NCBI RefSeq assembly: GCF_014202505.1 | Contig: NZ_JACHGW010000002.1 | Span: forward strand, 620,001-684,000 | Direction: 5' to 3' | DNA length: 64,000 nt | Source of the DNA: Armatimonas rosea | GTDB taxonomy: Bacteria; Armatimonadota; Armatimonadia; Armatimonadales; Armatimonadaceae | Shown here: piece after piece, positions 8,117-17,100 of the stretch | Numbering within the stretch: the stretch's first letter is position 1 | How the letters are laid out: every line of letters starts with the position of its first letter | The notes under the pieces: model-generated | Seen by the model: the letters and a program-made list of their open reading frames with translations, nothing else | What the model was told of the DNA's origin: nothing | Database searches by the model: none | Translations under genes and position numbers: made by a program

Positions 8117-9617
8117 GCAAAGCGCGATTATTATCGGCGGTGGGATCGGCGGGCTCGGAAGCGCCTGCCTGCTGGCGAAGGCGGGCTACTCGGTCGAGCT
8201 TTTTGAGAAGAACGAGATATTAGGGGGTTCCGCGGGGATCTTCTCCGCCGAGGGCTTCACGTTCGACATGGGCCCCAGCTGGTACCTGATGCCCGATGTC
8301 TTCGAGAACTTCTTCTCGCTTCTCGGGGAGAGGGTCGAGGACCACTTAGACTTAGTAAAGCTGGGGCCGTCGTACCAGATCTTCTTCAAAGACAAGGGCA
8401 AGAAAGTCAGCCTCTACTCCGATTTGGAGCGGGACATCCCAACTCTAGAGGCGATCGAGCCGGGCTGTGGCAAGGCGCTACGCGACTATCTGGAGCGCTC
8501 CAAGTTCCAGTACGAGATCGCGCTGGCGGGCTTCATGTACAAGAACTACGACACGGTCTTTGATTTCTTCAACCGCCAGACCATCCTCCAAGGCCCCAAG
8601 CTCCATGTCTTTGAGAAGATGAACAAGTATGTCGAGCGCTTCTTCTCCACCGACGAGATGCAGAAGATCATGGAGTACCAGCTGGTCTTTCTGGGCTCGT
8701 CGCCCTACGACACCCCCGCGCTCTACAACATCATGAGCCATATCGACTTCAATATGGGCGTCTATTATCCCATGGGCGGCATCCATGAGATTCCCAAAGC
8801 CTTCGTGCGGATCGGGGAGAAGTACGGTGCGAAGTACCACACGAATGCGCCCGCGGCGAAGATCTTGACCGAGAACGGGAGAGCGGTCGGGGTGCGGCTA
8901 CAAGATGGCACCGAGCACCGCGCGGACTTAGTGATCTGCAATGCCACCATCCGCCACGCGGAGACCCTCCTAGAGCCTAGCGAGCGCACCTTCACCGACG
9001 ACTACTGGGCACAGCGCACCCTAGCCCCCTCCGCCTTTATCCTCTACCTGGGGGTCGAGGGCAAGATTCCCAGCCTTACCCACCACAACCTGCTCTTTGC
9101 TCCAGACTGGAAAGCGGGCTTTGCGGAGATCTTCGACAACCCGAAGTGGCCCACGGACCCGTCGCTCTATGTCTGCGCCCCCAGTGTCACCGACCCGAAT
9201 GTCGCGCCGGAGGGGTGTGAGAACCTCTTTGTGCTGGTCCCCATGGCCCCCGGGATGAAGGCCACCGAGAGCGAGCTGGCCGCCTACGCCGATAAGACCT
9301 TGGCTCTGATGGAGCGCGAGATGGACATCCCCAACCTGCGCCAGCGCATCAAGTACCAGCGCATCTTCTGGGCAAAAGACTTTATCGAGCGCTACAACAA
9401 CGACCGCGGCACCGCGCTGGGCCTCGCGCACACGATGAACCAGACCGCGATTCTGCGGCCCAACAATGTCAGCAAGAAGGTCAAGAACCTCTACTACGCC
9501 GGAGCGAGCACCAACCCCGGGATCGGTATGCCGATCTGTCTCATCTCCGCCGAGCTCGCCTACAAGCGCATCATTGGGGATAAGACCGCGGGGCACATGA
9601 CGAAGCTTGCCCCCTAG
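8109..9617 (+). CDS. crtI: phytoene desaturase CrtI-type
   Basis: FAD-dependent desaturase that converts phytoene towards lycopene. 502 residues. The N-terminal dinucleotide-binding fold is clear (IIIGGGIGGLGSACLLAKAG, then a Glu in VELFEKNEILGG). The C-terminal carotenoid oxidoreductase signature is NLYYAGASTNPGIGMPICLISAELA. It overlaps crtB by 8 bases, so the two are translationally coupled. The TAG stop lies inside one arm of a GC-rich inverted repeat. Relatives include CrtD-type 3,4-desaturases. With only one desaturase gene visible, either it is multifunctional or a second copy lies elsewhere. Confidence 0.93.
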   Translation: MAKQSAIIIGGGIGGLGSACLLAKAGYSVELFEKNEILGGSAGIFSAEGFTFDMGPSWYLMPDVFENFFSLLGERVEDHLDLVKLGPSYQIFFKDKGKKVSLYSDLERDIPTLEAIEPGCGKALRDYLERSKFQYEIALAGFMYKNYDTVFDFFNRQTILQGPKLHVFEKMNKYVERFFSTDEMQKIMEYQLVFLGSSPYDTPALYNIMSHIDFNMGVYYPMGGIHEIPKAFVRIGEKYGAKYHTNAPAAKILTENGRAVGVRLQDGTEHRADLVICNATIRHAETLLEPSERTFTDDYWAQRTLAPSAFILYLGVEGKIPSLTHHNLLFAPDWKAGFAEIFDNPKWPTDPSLYVCAPSVTDPNVAPEGCENLFVLVPMAPGMKATESELAAYADKTLALMEREMDIPNLRQRIKYQRIFWAKDFIERYNNDRGTALGLAHTMNQTAILRPNNVSKKVKNLYYAGASTNPGIGMPICLISAELAYKRIIGDKTAGHMTKLAP

Positions 9618-9689
9618 CCCCCGCCCTGCGGGGGGAATATAAGGAATCCGATTCTGCTTTGTCTCCCCGTTCCACGGGGGTTAGGGGGC
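9609..9689. terminator. inverted repeat serving both converging genes
   Basis: The 15 bases at 9609-9623 and 9675-9689 are inverted copies with one mismatch. Each arm contains a stop codon: TAG of crtI (9615-9617) and, on the other strand, TAA of the UbiA gene (9681-9683). Smaller G/C-rich hairpins lie between (CCCGCCCTGCGGGGGG region). The structure probably ends transcription from both sides. Confidence 0.6.
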
Positions 9690-10511
9690 AAGCGCTGCGA
9701 AGAACAGCCCTGCGCCACAAAACGTATTAATCAGCGGGAAGTGTTTGTAGAGCCGCATCACGCCCTCTTCCGTTCCCGCGCGGAGCGAGAGCAGCATGAG
9801 GGTGGCGTAGACAAGCCCCAGCGGCACGGCGAGCCAGCCAATGGCGGGAAATGCCAATGCCGCTGCCGTGAGATAGAGCGCGAGACAGAAGAGCAGAGTT
9901 CCGCGCAGGCCCAGGGTTGTCGCAACCGTAAACGTGCTGCTCTCTCGGTCGGCGGTGATATCGGGGACCGCGGAGTAGGCCTGCATCGCCATCACCCAGG
10001 CCCAGCCGGCAAAGAGAGTCGGGAGCGAGAGCGTGGTTCCGCCCGCCAGAAAATAGGCCACGTAGCCGGGGCAGATGTAGAGCGCATTGAACGACGCATC
10101 GAGAAAGGGCTTGGACTTCGCCCGGATCGGCGGCGCGGAGTAGAATGCGGAGAGTAGTACAAACGCAACCAGGGCGAGCTGGGCGGGGCGCGGCAGAAAG
10201 TAGGCCGCGGCAAAGAACGGCAGGTTGGTGAGCGCAATCGCAAGGCTCAGAGCCTTACGCTGATCCGGTGGCACGAGCGCTTCGTAGCCCTGCTTCTTGG
10301 CGTTGAGGACATCGGTCTCGTAGTCAAAGATATCGTTGATGCCGTAGATCAGCAGGTTCGCCGGCAACAAAAAATACACCAGAAAGATCAGAGCGAGTGG
10401 CGAGTAAAAGACCGCCGGCGACTTCAGCGCCGCTAGCCCCACCACAAACGGGCCAAGGACATACATCCAAAATCGGGGGCGGCTTGTCTGCCAAAGGCGT
10501 GCCAGGGTCAC
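9681..10511 (-). CDS. UbiA-family prenyltransferase, probable lycopene elongase
   Basis: 276 residues with about eight membrane helices and a GTG start at 10511. The first aspartate-rich motif is intact (GINDIFDYETDVLNAKKQG, NDxxDxExD type). The second is SAVPDITADRES (DxxxD). UbiA enzymes move isoprenyl groups onto acceptors in the membrane. Members next to crtB, crtI and a CruF gene are the lycopene elongases of C50 carotenoid pathways (LyeJ in haloarchaea, CrtEb in actinobacteria). Substrate is inferred from context; a quinone or chlorophyll-type prenyltransferase is the alternative. The 5' end overlaps the start region of the divergent CruF gene. Confidence 0.8.
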   Translation of the reverse strand: MTLARLWQTSRPRFWMYVLGPFVVGLAALKSPAVFYSPLALIFLVYFLLPANLLIYGINDIFDYETDVLNAKKQGYEALVPPDQRKALSLAIALTNLPFFAAAYFLPRPAQLALVAFVLLSAFYSAPPIRAKSKPFLDASFNALYICPGYVAYFLAGGTTLSLPTLFAGWAWVMAMQAYSAVPDITADRESSTFTVATTLGLRGTLLFCLALYLTAAALAFPAIGWLAVPLGLVYATLMLLSLRAGTEEGVMRLYKHFPLINTFCGAGLFFAALAP

Positions 10512-11227
10512 GGCTTATTCTACCGTCTGCGCTGGCCTTCGCCGCCATCAGTGGTTTTTTTGTCGCGCGGTTCCCCGTCCGCCCCGAGCTGGCCATTGTC
10601 TCCGCGATCTTTGTCTTGGTCTTCGCCTGGCCGAGCTACGCGGCGATCGTGCGCTGGCTGGGGGTAAAACGCGGCGTTCGGCTCTTGGTCGTGCTGGGAG
10701 TCTATGCGCTGGTGCTGGAGACCGTTGCGGTGAAGACCGGCGTGCCCTACGGACGCTTCTCCTACGGCCCCAAGATCGGGAAACTTCTCTTTGACGCCGT
10801 GCCGTGGACCGTCCCCTTTTCCTGGACCCCGCTAGCGCTCTGGGCGCTCTGGCGTGCGCGGGGCAAGGCGATCCTGGCGGGAGTGCTCTTGGTCGCGGTC
10901 GATCTCTGCCTCGATCCGGGCGCGGTGGCCCAGGGGTTCTGGAGCTACGCGGCGGGTGGGGCGTACTTTGCGGTGCCGTTCTCGAACTTTGCTGGCTGGC
11001 TGCTCTCAGGAACCCTGGGCACCTGGCTCGGGCGGGGCTTGGACTGGCGCGAGGCACCTGCGGAGGTGCGCACCAGTGGCCTGCTGAGTATCGCCTTTTG
11101 GACCAGTGTCTGCCTGAACATGGGGCTCTGGGTTCCTGGCGTGGTCGGCGTCGCGCTGATTGTTGGGTCGGGGATTGGAAATCCCCGCCTGAGACATTCG
11201 GAGCGCCCCGAGGGCGCGGGGAGCTAG
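10499..11227 (+). CDS. cruF: CruF-type carotenoid hydratase (DUF422 family)
   Basis: From the GTG at 10499 about 242 residues; an in-frame ATG at 10397 would run deep into the opposite UbiA gene and adds a low-complexity, non-membrane leader, so it is less likely. About seven hydrophobic segments. The family core VLETVAVKTGVPYGRFSYGP is very clear, followed by VPFSWTPLALWALW and VAVDLCLDPGAVAQGFWSY. CruF adds water to the terminal psi-end double bonds of carotenoids: 1',2'-hydratase in Deinococcus and cyanobacteria, bacterioruberin 2'',3''-hydratase in haloarchaea. With the adjacent elongase the latter is favoured. Confidence 0.85.
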   Translation: MPGSRLILPSALAFAAISGFFVARFPVRPELAIVSAIFVLVFAWPSYAAIVRWLGVKRGVRLLVVLGVYALVLETVAVKTGVPYGRFSYGPKIGKLLFDAVPWTVPFSWTPLALWALWRARGKAILAGVLLVAVDLCLDPGAVAQGFWSYAAGGAYFAVPFSNFAGWLLSGTLGTWLGRGLDWREAPAEVRTSGLLSIAFWTSVCLNMGLWVPGVVGVALIVGSGIGNPRLRHSERPEGAGS

Positions 11228-11230
11228 GGG

Positions 11231-11611
11231 CTAGCTCATCTTTTTGAGGAGGTCCCGCCGAAAGGCGGGCCATGCCAGAGCCAGGGAGCACAGGAGGATG
11301 GCGCAGACTAGAATCCAGAAGTTGGTGAGCCAGGCACTCACAAGGGCGGAGCCGATCACCAGGAGCCGTGAGAGAGGATTCAGGAGCCAGTCCAGGGTGA
11401 AGAGTGCTTCGCCGTAGCTTGCGGCAAAGAGGAGCGCCACGCCAGTGAGGAGCCAGGTGTACAGACGGAGCCGCAACTTGGCAAGCCGGAGCTGGTACCG
11501 AGTGTAGCGCACCAGTCGAGGCAGCATCCAAGGGTGCTCGGTAAAGACAAGTGCAAGCCCCAGAAAGAGCCCCGCAGTGAGCCAGAAGCTGAGTTGGAGA
11601 CAATCCATCAT
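11231..11611 (-). CDS. small membrane protein, paralogue of the next gene
   Basis: 126 residues with three or four hydrophobic helices (FWLTAGLFLGLALVF, TWLLTGVALLFAASY, LLVIGSALVSAWLTNFWILVCAILLCSLALAW). The end segment SAWLTNFWILVCAILLCSLAL resembles SLWQHNAWIFVWVFLTCNGAL of the 92-residue gene just upstream, so the two are probably paralogues. The end lies 3 bases from the converging CruF stop. Family and role unknown; perhaps a two-component membrane complex. Confidence 0.55.
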   Translation of the reverse strand: MMDCLQLSFWLTAGLFLGLALVFTEHPWMLPRLVRYTRYQLRLAKLRLRLYTWLLTGVALLFAASYGEALFTLDWLLNPLSRLLVIGSALVSAWLTNFWILVCAILLCSLALAWPAFRRDLLKKMS

Positions 11612-11628
11612 ATTGCGATTGACCTAGC

Positions 11629-11907
11629 CTAAGTGGTGAGAAAGCGCATCTTTGCGTAGAGCAGGGCACCGTTGCAGGTGAGAAATACCCAGACAAAAAT
11701 CCAGGCGTTGTGCTGCCAGAGACTGACCAGAGCGGCGGTCAGGAGGACGGTGCGGGTGGCAGGGTTCTTCAAAAACGCCCACTCTTGTAGAGAGATCAGG
11801 AGAAGCGTGAGCATGCTGTAGAGGAACTCACCCAGGCTAACGACAACTTGGGTGAGCCCTGTCAGGACCATGCGAAGCCCTTGGAGAAACAACTTGAGGC
11901 GACGCAC
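11629..11907 (-). CDS. small membrane protein
   Basis: 92 residues with a basic N-terminus (MRRLKLFLQGLR) and three hydrophobic helices. The last segment matches the last segment of the neighbouring 126-residue protein in pattern and in the N-x-W-I-x-V core. Located 17 bases upstream of that gene and 5 bases after the zinc-ribbon gene, so probably the middle cistron of a three-gene minus-strand operon. Not recognised. Confidence 0.55.
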   Translation of the reverse strand: MRRLKLFLQGLRMVLTGLTQVVVSLGEFLYSMLTLLLISLQEWAFLKNPATRTVLLTAALVSLWQHNAWIFVWVFLTCNGALLYAKMRFLTT

Positions 11908-11912
11908 GTTTT

Positions 11913-12854
11913 TTACTTCCCAAAGAGCCCGGTGGGGAGCGAGGGAAGCTTGAGCTTGCTCTCCTCGGGGACGATATGAAAGTGGGCGGGGGTGAGGTCG
12001 GCGGGGATATCGCGGTAGCGGTTGCGGAGCTGCTCCAGTGCCAGGTTCGCCCCGTAGAAGCCGTCGTCGGCGCGGTTGGAGAGGGCTTTGTTGTCCCGCT
12101 GATCGGTGAGCCAGCTCAGAGTGGGCTGGGCAAGCTCTTCTTTATTTCTCTGCCCCGCGAGCTGCTTGATCGTCCCAACTGTCTTCTCGAGCACGGTTCC
12201 TAGAGCGCTCTTGGTCGTGGTGAGCGCGGTGCGGTAGCTCTGGGCGAGCTCCTGACACGCGGCGGGAACGGGCTGCTTGTCAAAGACCTCGACAGTCGCG
12301 CCCCAGCCCTTCACGACCGGGCTGACTCTCTCCTCGAAGCGCTTGGCGACCGCGAGCTCGGGCGGGCCCTGGATCGGGGGTGCGTCCTCGGAGAGCAGGT
12401 CGGCGTAGGCTGCGGTGGTGGCAAGCGGGGCCAGAGAGAAGACCTGATTGAGCTGCATCCGGTGGCGCTCGCTCTCAAACCACTTGAGCCAGCGCAGGTA
12501 GGCCACCACATCGGCGGGCATGGGCTGGCGTGCGGCAGTGAAGAGCCCCCCCGCCGAGCCGCTCTGCCGCTCCGAGCCCGGCGCAGAGAGAATCCCGCCC
12601 GGGTTGGTGGCTCGCCCAAGTAAATAGCTGGAGCTTCCGACAAGTGCGAGTAGCGAGAAGATCGCCACAAAGCCCTGGCGGCGGCGGTTTGGCCCCCCGG
12701 CCCCCAGGGAGGGGGGAGTGTGTGAGGTTTGTGTCTGCGGGGCAGGCGCTTGCAGGGGCGGGGCGCTTCGGCGCGGCGCGGGCGCGAGCCCACAGACGGT
12801 ACAAGGCGACGATGGTGAGGATTTTCGGGCTCCACAGCCTCCACAGCGGTTCAT
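11913..12854 (-). CDS. zinc-ribbon, single-pass membrane protein
   Basis: 313 residues from the ATG at 12854, with AGGAG about 10 bases upstream. The N-terminal 22 residues form a zinc ribbon (CGGCGAR then CTVCGLAP, two CxxC pairs). A proline-rich linker, one membrane helix (about residues 62-80, FVAIFSLLALVGSSSYLLG) and a helical extracytoplasmic region of about 230 residues follow. Proteins with a zinc ribbon, membrane helix and outer domain are common in bacteria, but I cannot assign this one. First gene of the operon with the two small membrane proteins. Divergent from the NAGPA-like gene. Confidence 0.65.
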   Translation of the reverse strand: MNRCGGCGARKSSPSSPCTVCGLAPAPRRSAPPLQAPAPQTQTSHTPPSLGAGGPNRRRQGFVAIFSLLALVGSSSYLLGRATNPGGILSAPGSERQSGSAGGLFTAARQPMPADVVAYLRWLKWFESERHRMQLNQVFSLAPLATTAAYADLLSEDAPPIQGPPELAVAKRFEERVSPVVKGWGATVEVFDKQPVPAACQELAQSYRTALTTTKSALGTVLEKTVGTIKQLAGQRNKEELAQPTLSWLTDQRDNKALSNRADDGFYGANLALEQLRNRYRDIPADLTPAHFHIVPEESKLKLPSLPTGLFGK

Positions 12855-12950
12855 AAAATCAGCACTCCTGGGAAATGGACGTTGGGAGGCTAGGGTTGGT
12901 TGCGGCTCCTGGCGGGGAATTTTTAGCGGAGTTTTTCGGTATTGACGCAC

Positions 12951-14060
12951 ATGGCAAAGAAAACTGGGGCGAAGAAACAACGCTGGTGGGTGGGGGTGAG
13001 TGTCGGGGTGGTGGTCTTTGTGGCGGGAGCGATCGCCAAGGCGCGCTTTGTGGGCGACCTGCACTTTCGCTCTGGCGAGGCGGTGGATGCGCCGCACCCT
13101 GAGGCGACCTGGCCGTGGCCCGCTGCTACCAAAGAGACCCTCTGGCCCGGTGTCACCCACTGGCACCAGATCTCGTCGCGCGATGCCACACGCCTGGAGC
13201 TCTTTGAGTTCGACTTGGCGGCCAATCCCAAGCTCCGTCTGGAGATCTACGACCAGGACGAAGACGATGACACTCCCTTTGACAACAAGGCCAAGATCTA
13301 CGAGCGGGGCGTGGCGCAGGTGGTCTCGCACTTGGAGCAGAAGGGGCGGGGGACGGTCCTGCTGGCCTGCAATGGGCTCTACTACGGCTACGATAGCAGC
13401 GGGCCGCGCGGGACGGCGTGGCATGTCTCGCCGGTGGTGCTCGGGGGGAAGTCGCACTACACCAATGGGGAGAACCACCGCTGGACCTTTGGGGTGCGCA
13501 ACACCGAGAGCGGGCCGGTCTTTACCCACCTGCGACGTCCCGACACGGCCACTATCGAGAGGACCTTTGATTTCTCATCTGGGGCGGCCCACTGCCTGGT
13601 GCTGGAGGGCAAGCCCTACGGTCTCGCGCCGCTCCCGAAAAAGCCTGGGCTCCAGGCCGATGGCAAGCCCTACACCGAGCTGGGCAAGAACTTTGAGTGG
13701 ATGCGCACCAGCCGCATCTCACTGGGCTGGACAAAGGACTCCAAGCGCCTGTACTTGCTGCTTGTGAAAGAGCCCGATGAAGAGGCGATCAGCAACTGGG
13801 CGGTCGAGTACGGCATCCCGCTCGGCGGGGGCTGGACCTTCACCGATCTGCAGAACTTCTGGCTCAAGCTCGGGGTCTGGGGGGCGATCAATAGCGATGG
13901 CGGCAATGTCGATCAGCTCACCTACCGGCAGGCCGATGGCAACTACTTCCTGATCCCGCCGATGGGAGTCTTTGCCGTGCCCCAGACCTACTCCCCGAGC
14001 TTTTCGGGCGCGCCCCATGCGGGCTCTCTTATGTACTGGGTCATCCGCGAACAAAAATAG
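12951..14060 (+). CDS. phosphodiester glycosidase (NAGPA) domain protein, membrane-anchored or secreted
   Basis: 369 residues from the ATG at 12951 (MAKKTGAKKQ). A basic start and one hydrophobic helix (VGVSVGVVVFVAGAIA) give an anchor or uncleaved signal. The rest fits the NAGPA-like fold: ARGT-type opening region VLLACNGLYYG (residue about 140), a mid-domain ISLGWTKDSKRLYLLLV strand and the diagnostic GAINSDGGNVDQLTYR near residue 320. Family members act on sugar-phosphodiester or envelope polymers. The substrate is not known here. Ends in a strong terminator hairpin. Confidence 0.75.
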   Translation: MAKKTGAKKQRWWVGVSVGVVVFVAGAIAKARFVGDLHFRSGEAVDAPHPEATWPWPAATKETLWPGVTHWHQISSRDATRLELFEFDLAANPKLRLEIYDQDEDDDTPFDNKAKIYERGVAQVVSHLEQKGRGTVLLACNGLYYGYDSSGPRGTAWHVSPVVLGGKSHYTNGENHRWTFGVRNTESGPVFTHLRRPDTATIERTFDFSSGAAHCLVLEGKPYGLAPLPKKPGLQADGKPYTELGKNFEWMRTSRISLGWTKDSKRLYLLLVKEPDEEAISNWAVEYGIPLGGGWTFTDLQNFWLKLGVWGAINSDGGNVDQLTYRQADGNYFLIPPMGVFAVPQTYSPSFSGAPHAGSLMYWVIREQK

Positions 14061-14099
14061 CCCTCTTCCCGTGAGCTTGCGAACAAGAGGGGAAGAGGG
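14061..14099. terminator. bidirectional terminator hairpin
   Basis: Perfect 10-base stem CCCTCTTCCC (14061-14070) with GGGAAGAGGG (14090-14099) and a 19-base loop. It starts directly after the TAG stop of the NAGPA-like gene and lies 37 bases from the end of the converging macroglobulin gene. Confidence 0.7.
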
Positions 14100-14135
14100 C
14101 AACGAGCCTAAGCGAGTGGGAGATGGCCGAAAGAG

Positions 14136-17100
14136 CTACTCGACGCGCACCCGGTCCGAGGCGCTACGGCCGAAGGTCTCGGGGGCGTACATCTCCTCGG
14201 CCTTGGCGGGGGGCGCGATAAAGCTTCCCGGGGTTGTGGCACGGCAGATATAGCTGTACTCGTAGGCCCCCTCCCAGAGGTAGGAGCAGAACGCCTCCGC
14301 CCGCTCGTCGCGCAGGTTCTGGTGCTCGTACCAGTTCCACCAGGACCAGTAGCGCCAGCCCCTTCCAACAATGGCTCCCCCATTCATGGGGGCGGGGGGG
14401 GCTTCGGTTCCGCGGAGCTCGGGGTTGAGTGCCTCGAAGCCGGCGGGCAGCGGGTCGGTGAGGGCGACATGGTAGCGGCGCGTGGTGGCGACCATGCTGA
14501 GCTTCACCCGAACCTTTGCCCCCGCCTTCACCACCCAGGTGCCGTCGGGGTCGCGGCGCACGTCGGCGGGGTTGTCGACTGCCTCGTAGGTGCGGCTGAC
14601 CGAGAACCCGTAGTCGGCGGCGGGAAGTGCCAGCGACTTGGGCGCGTAGCGCAGCCCGATGCGGTAGTAGAGCCGCCCAGGGCCGTCCTTGCCGATGGTG
14701 AGCGGCTGCATCCCCGGCTTCTCGGTGAGAGTCGCCATCGGGATCTTGGTCGCGATCCGGTCCGTGGTGCGTCCCTTGAAGGTGCCCTCCCCCGCGAATT
14801 TCTCACCGAGCCAGAGCCGGGCGACAAAGTCCGGAGTGACTCCCTCGAACTTGCGGAAGTAGCGGTCGAGCGCCAGCAAGATAAACGCATTCTCCTGCGT
14901 ATTGCCCCACGCGCCGCGCTTGCGACCATCGAGTAGACCGCGCACCAGCTTGGGAATCAGCTCGCTCTGGGGCTGGTCGGCGATCAAGGCATCGAGGATG
15001 ACACCATCGGCGCGGCGGTCCGAGTGGAGCACGAGATAGGCACTGTCTCTGTACGAGAACGTGTAGTGCGCCGCGCCCGCGGTCTCGGTGGCCTTGTTGT
15101 CGAGCCAGCGCCGGACATTGCCCAGCGATGGGTCCCCGGCCAGGACATTCAGGAGCCAGCCGATGGTCTCTGGGCCAAGTGCATCCAGCGAGGTCTCCCC
15201 CAGGAGGCTCTTGGCGCGGACCTTATCGCTATCGCCCGCTAGGTGCCGGACATAGAGAGCGTAGGCGATAATCATCCGGCGGCACGGGTAGGGATAGGTC
15301 TCGTCGAACTTGCTCTCAATAGCTTTCAGGTAGGCCATCGAGCGCTTGTAGGTCTCGTCGGGGACCGCAAACCCCTTCTGCTTGGCGCGCACCAGGGCAT
15401 GGGCGACATGCACCCCCAGATACGGCCAGGGGCGCTCGGTGCGCGACCAGAACCCGTAGCCCCCGTCGCTGTTTTGCAGTTCTCCCAGCCGCGCCAGATC
15501 GCGGGCCATTGCGGCGTCCATCTCGTCTTGTTTGGGCATCCCCGCCGCCTTGAAGGCCGAGAGGACATCTTTGAGGGCGGCGGTGGTGAGCACCCGGGAG
15601 CTGATCTGCTCGGCGCAGCCGTAGGGGTAGTGCGCCAGGTAGATGTAGGCATCGGTGAGCTCTTGGAGCGCGGTCGAGGACGTCGTCACCTCCAGCTCGC
15701 CAAACTGTGGTAGGGCATCGCTGGGGGCACGCACGGGCTGAACAATCGCGCCGCTATCAATCGTCCCGTAGGTCGCAAACGCCTCCGTGGTCGCCGGAGT
15801 CCAGACCGGGAGCGAGACCTCTGCCGAATCCGCAATAGTTCCCCCGCTTGTGGGGGCGGAGGGGGCCACGGCTGCGAACTGGAATCGTGCGGTGCCGGGC
15901 TTGGCGGACTCGGTGGGGAAGCGCACCTCGACCCGGTCGTTGGCGGGAATCTGGACGCGTCGCCCACGGCCATCGGTGAGGGTGGCGTTGGTGGCGCGCA
16001 CCGCGACATCGACTGTCATGGGGGAGTCGGTCTGGTTCTGGAGCACGACCGGAAGCTCGAACTTATCTCCGATATTGAGGAAGCGCGGCGCACTGGGGCG
16101 GGCCATGAGGGGCAGGCGCGCCGTCAGCGACGACTCCCCGCTCCCGCCACGGTCGGCGTCTGCGACGGCGACTGCGACAATCCGGTAGCGTGTCAGGTTG
16201 TCTGGGAGCTTGACCGTGACACGGGCCGTGCCATCGGAGTCTGTGACGACACTGGGGGTAAAGTGCGCCAGCGGGTCGAAGTTGGAGCGCACCGCGATGG
16301 CGGGCTCGGGGGCTTCGGGAGCGCCCGGCTTGTTGTCCACTGCCCCCTTCATCTTCGCCATCTTCGGCATGGGCTTGGCTGCGAAAAGTGCCATGCCGGA
16401 CTCCGCAGGGGCTGCCGCTGCATCGGCCATCATGCCCCGCCCTCCGCCTCCAAAGCCACCGCCACCGGTTAGCCCCCCGAAGCGATTTGCACGTCCCGTA
16501 TCTTTATCTTTCTTGTCGGACTCGCTACTAGACACGCGGAGGGGATCTTCTAGCTTGACATAGCTGCGCAGGTGCCAGTCGTTGACACCAGAGCCGTGGC
16601 TGGGGTGGAACGCGGCGACAATATCGCCCATGCTCCAGCCCGCCAGTGCCTGCACCGACTCATCGACCACGGCGATAGCGACCTCGCCGCCGGCTACGGG
16701 CTTGCCGCTGGCGTCTTTGACGCTCACGGCAACCTCGGTCTCGCCGCCGGGAGCCAGTGCGGCCACTTTGGGGTGGGCGAGCACGGTGAGCTTCTTACTG
16801 GCAGTCGAGACCGCCAAGTTCAGCTCGCCGCTGGCGAACGCCGGACGCTTGGCGAGTTTTTGTAACGGCTTGCCCTCATCGTCGGTGCGGGCTGCGGCTC
16901 CCACCAGCTCGACATGGGCAAAGAGATTGGGAAGGTAGCTCGCCTGGATCGGAATCTTGAGGGTGTGGGTGGGGCCGCTGACCGTGAAGCGCTCGGTCTT
17001 GAGGACCCCGTCACGGCGCAGGGTGAGGACCCCCTCTGCGGGGTAGAACGGTGCCTGCACCAGTAGCTCGGCGGTCTGGCCGGGCGTGTACTCCTTGGCG

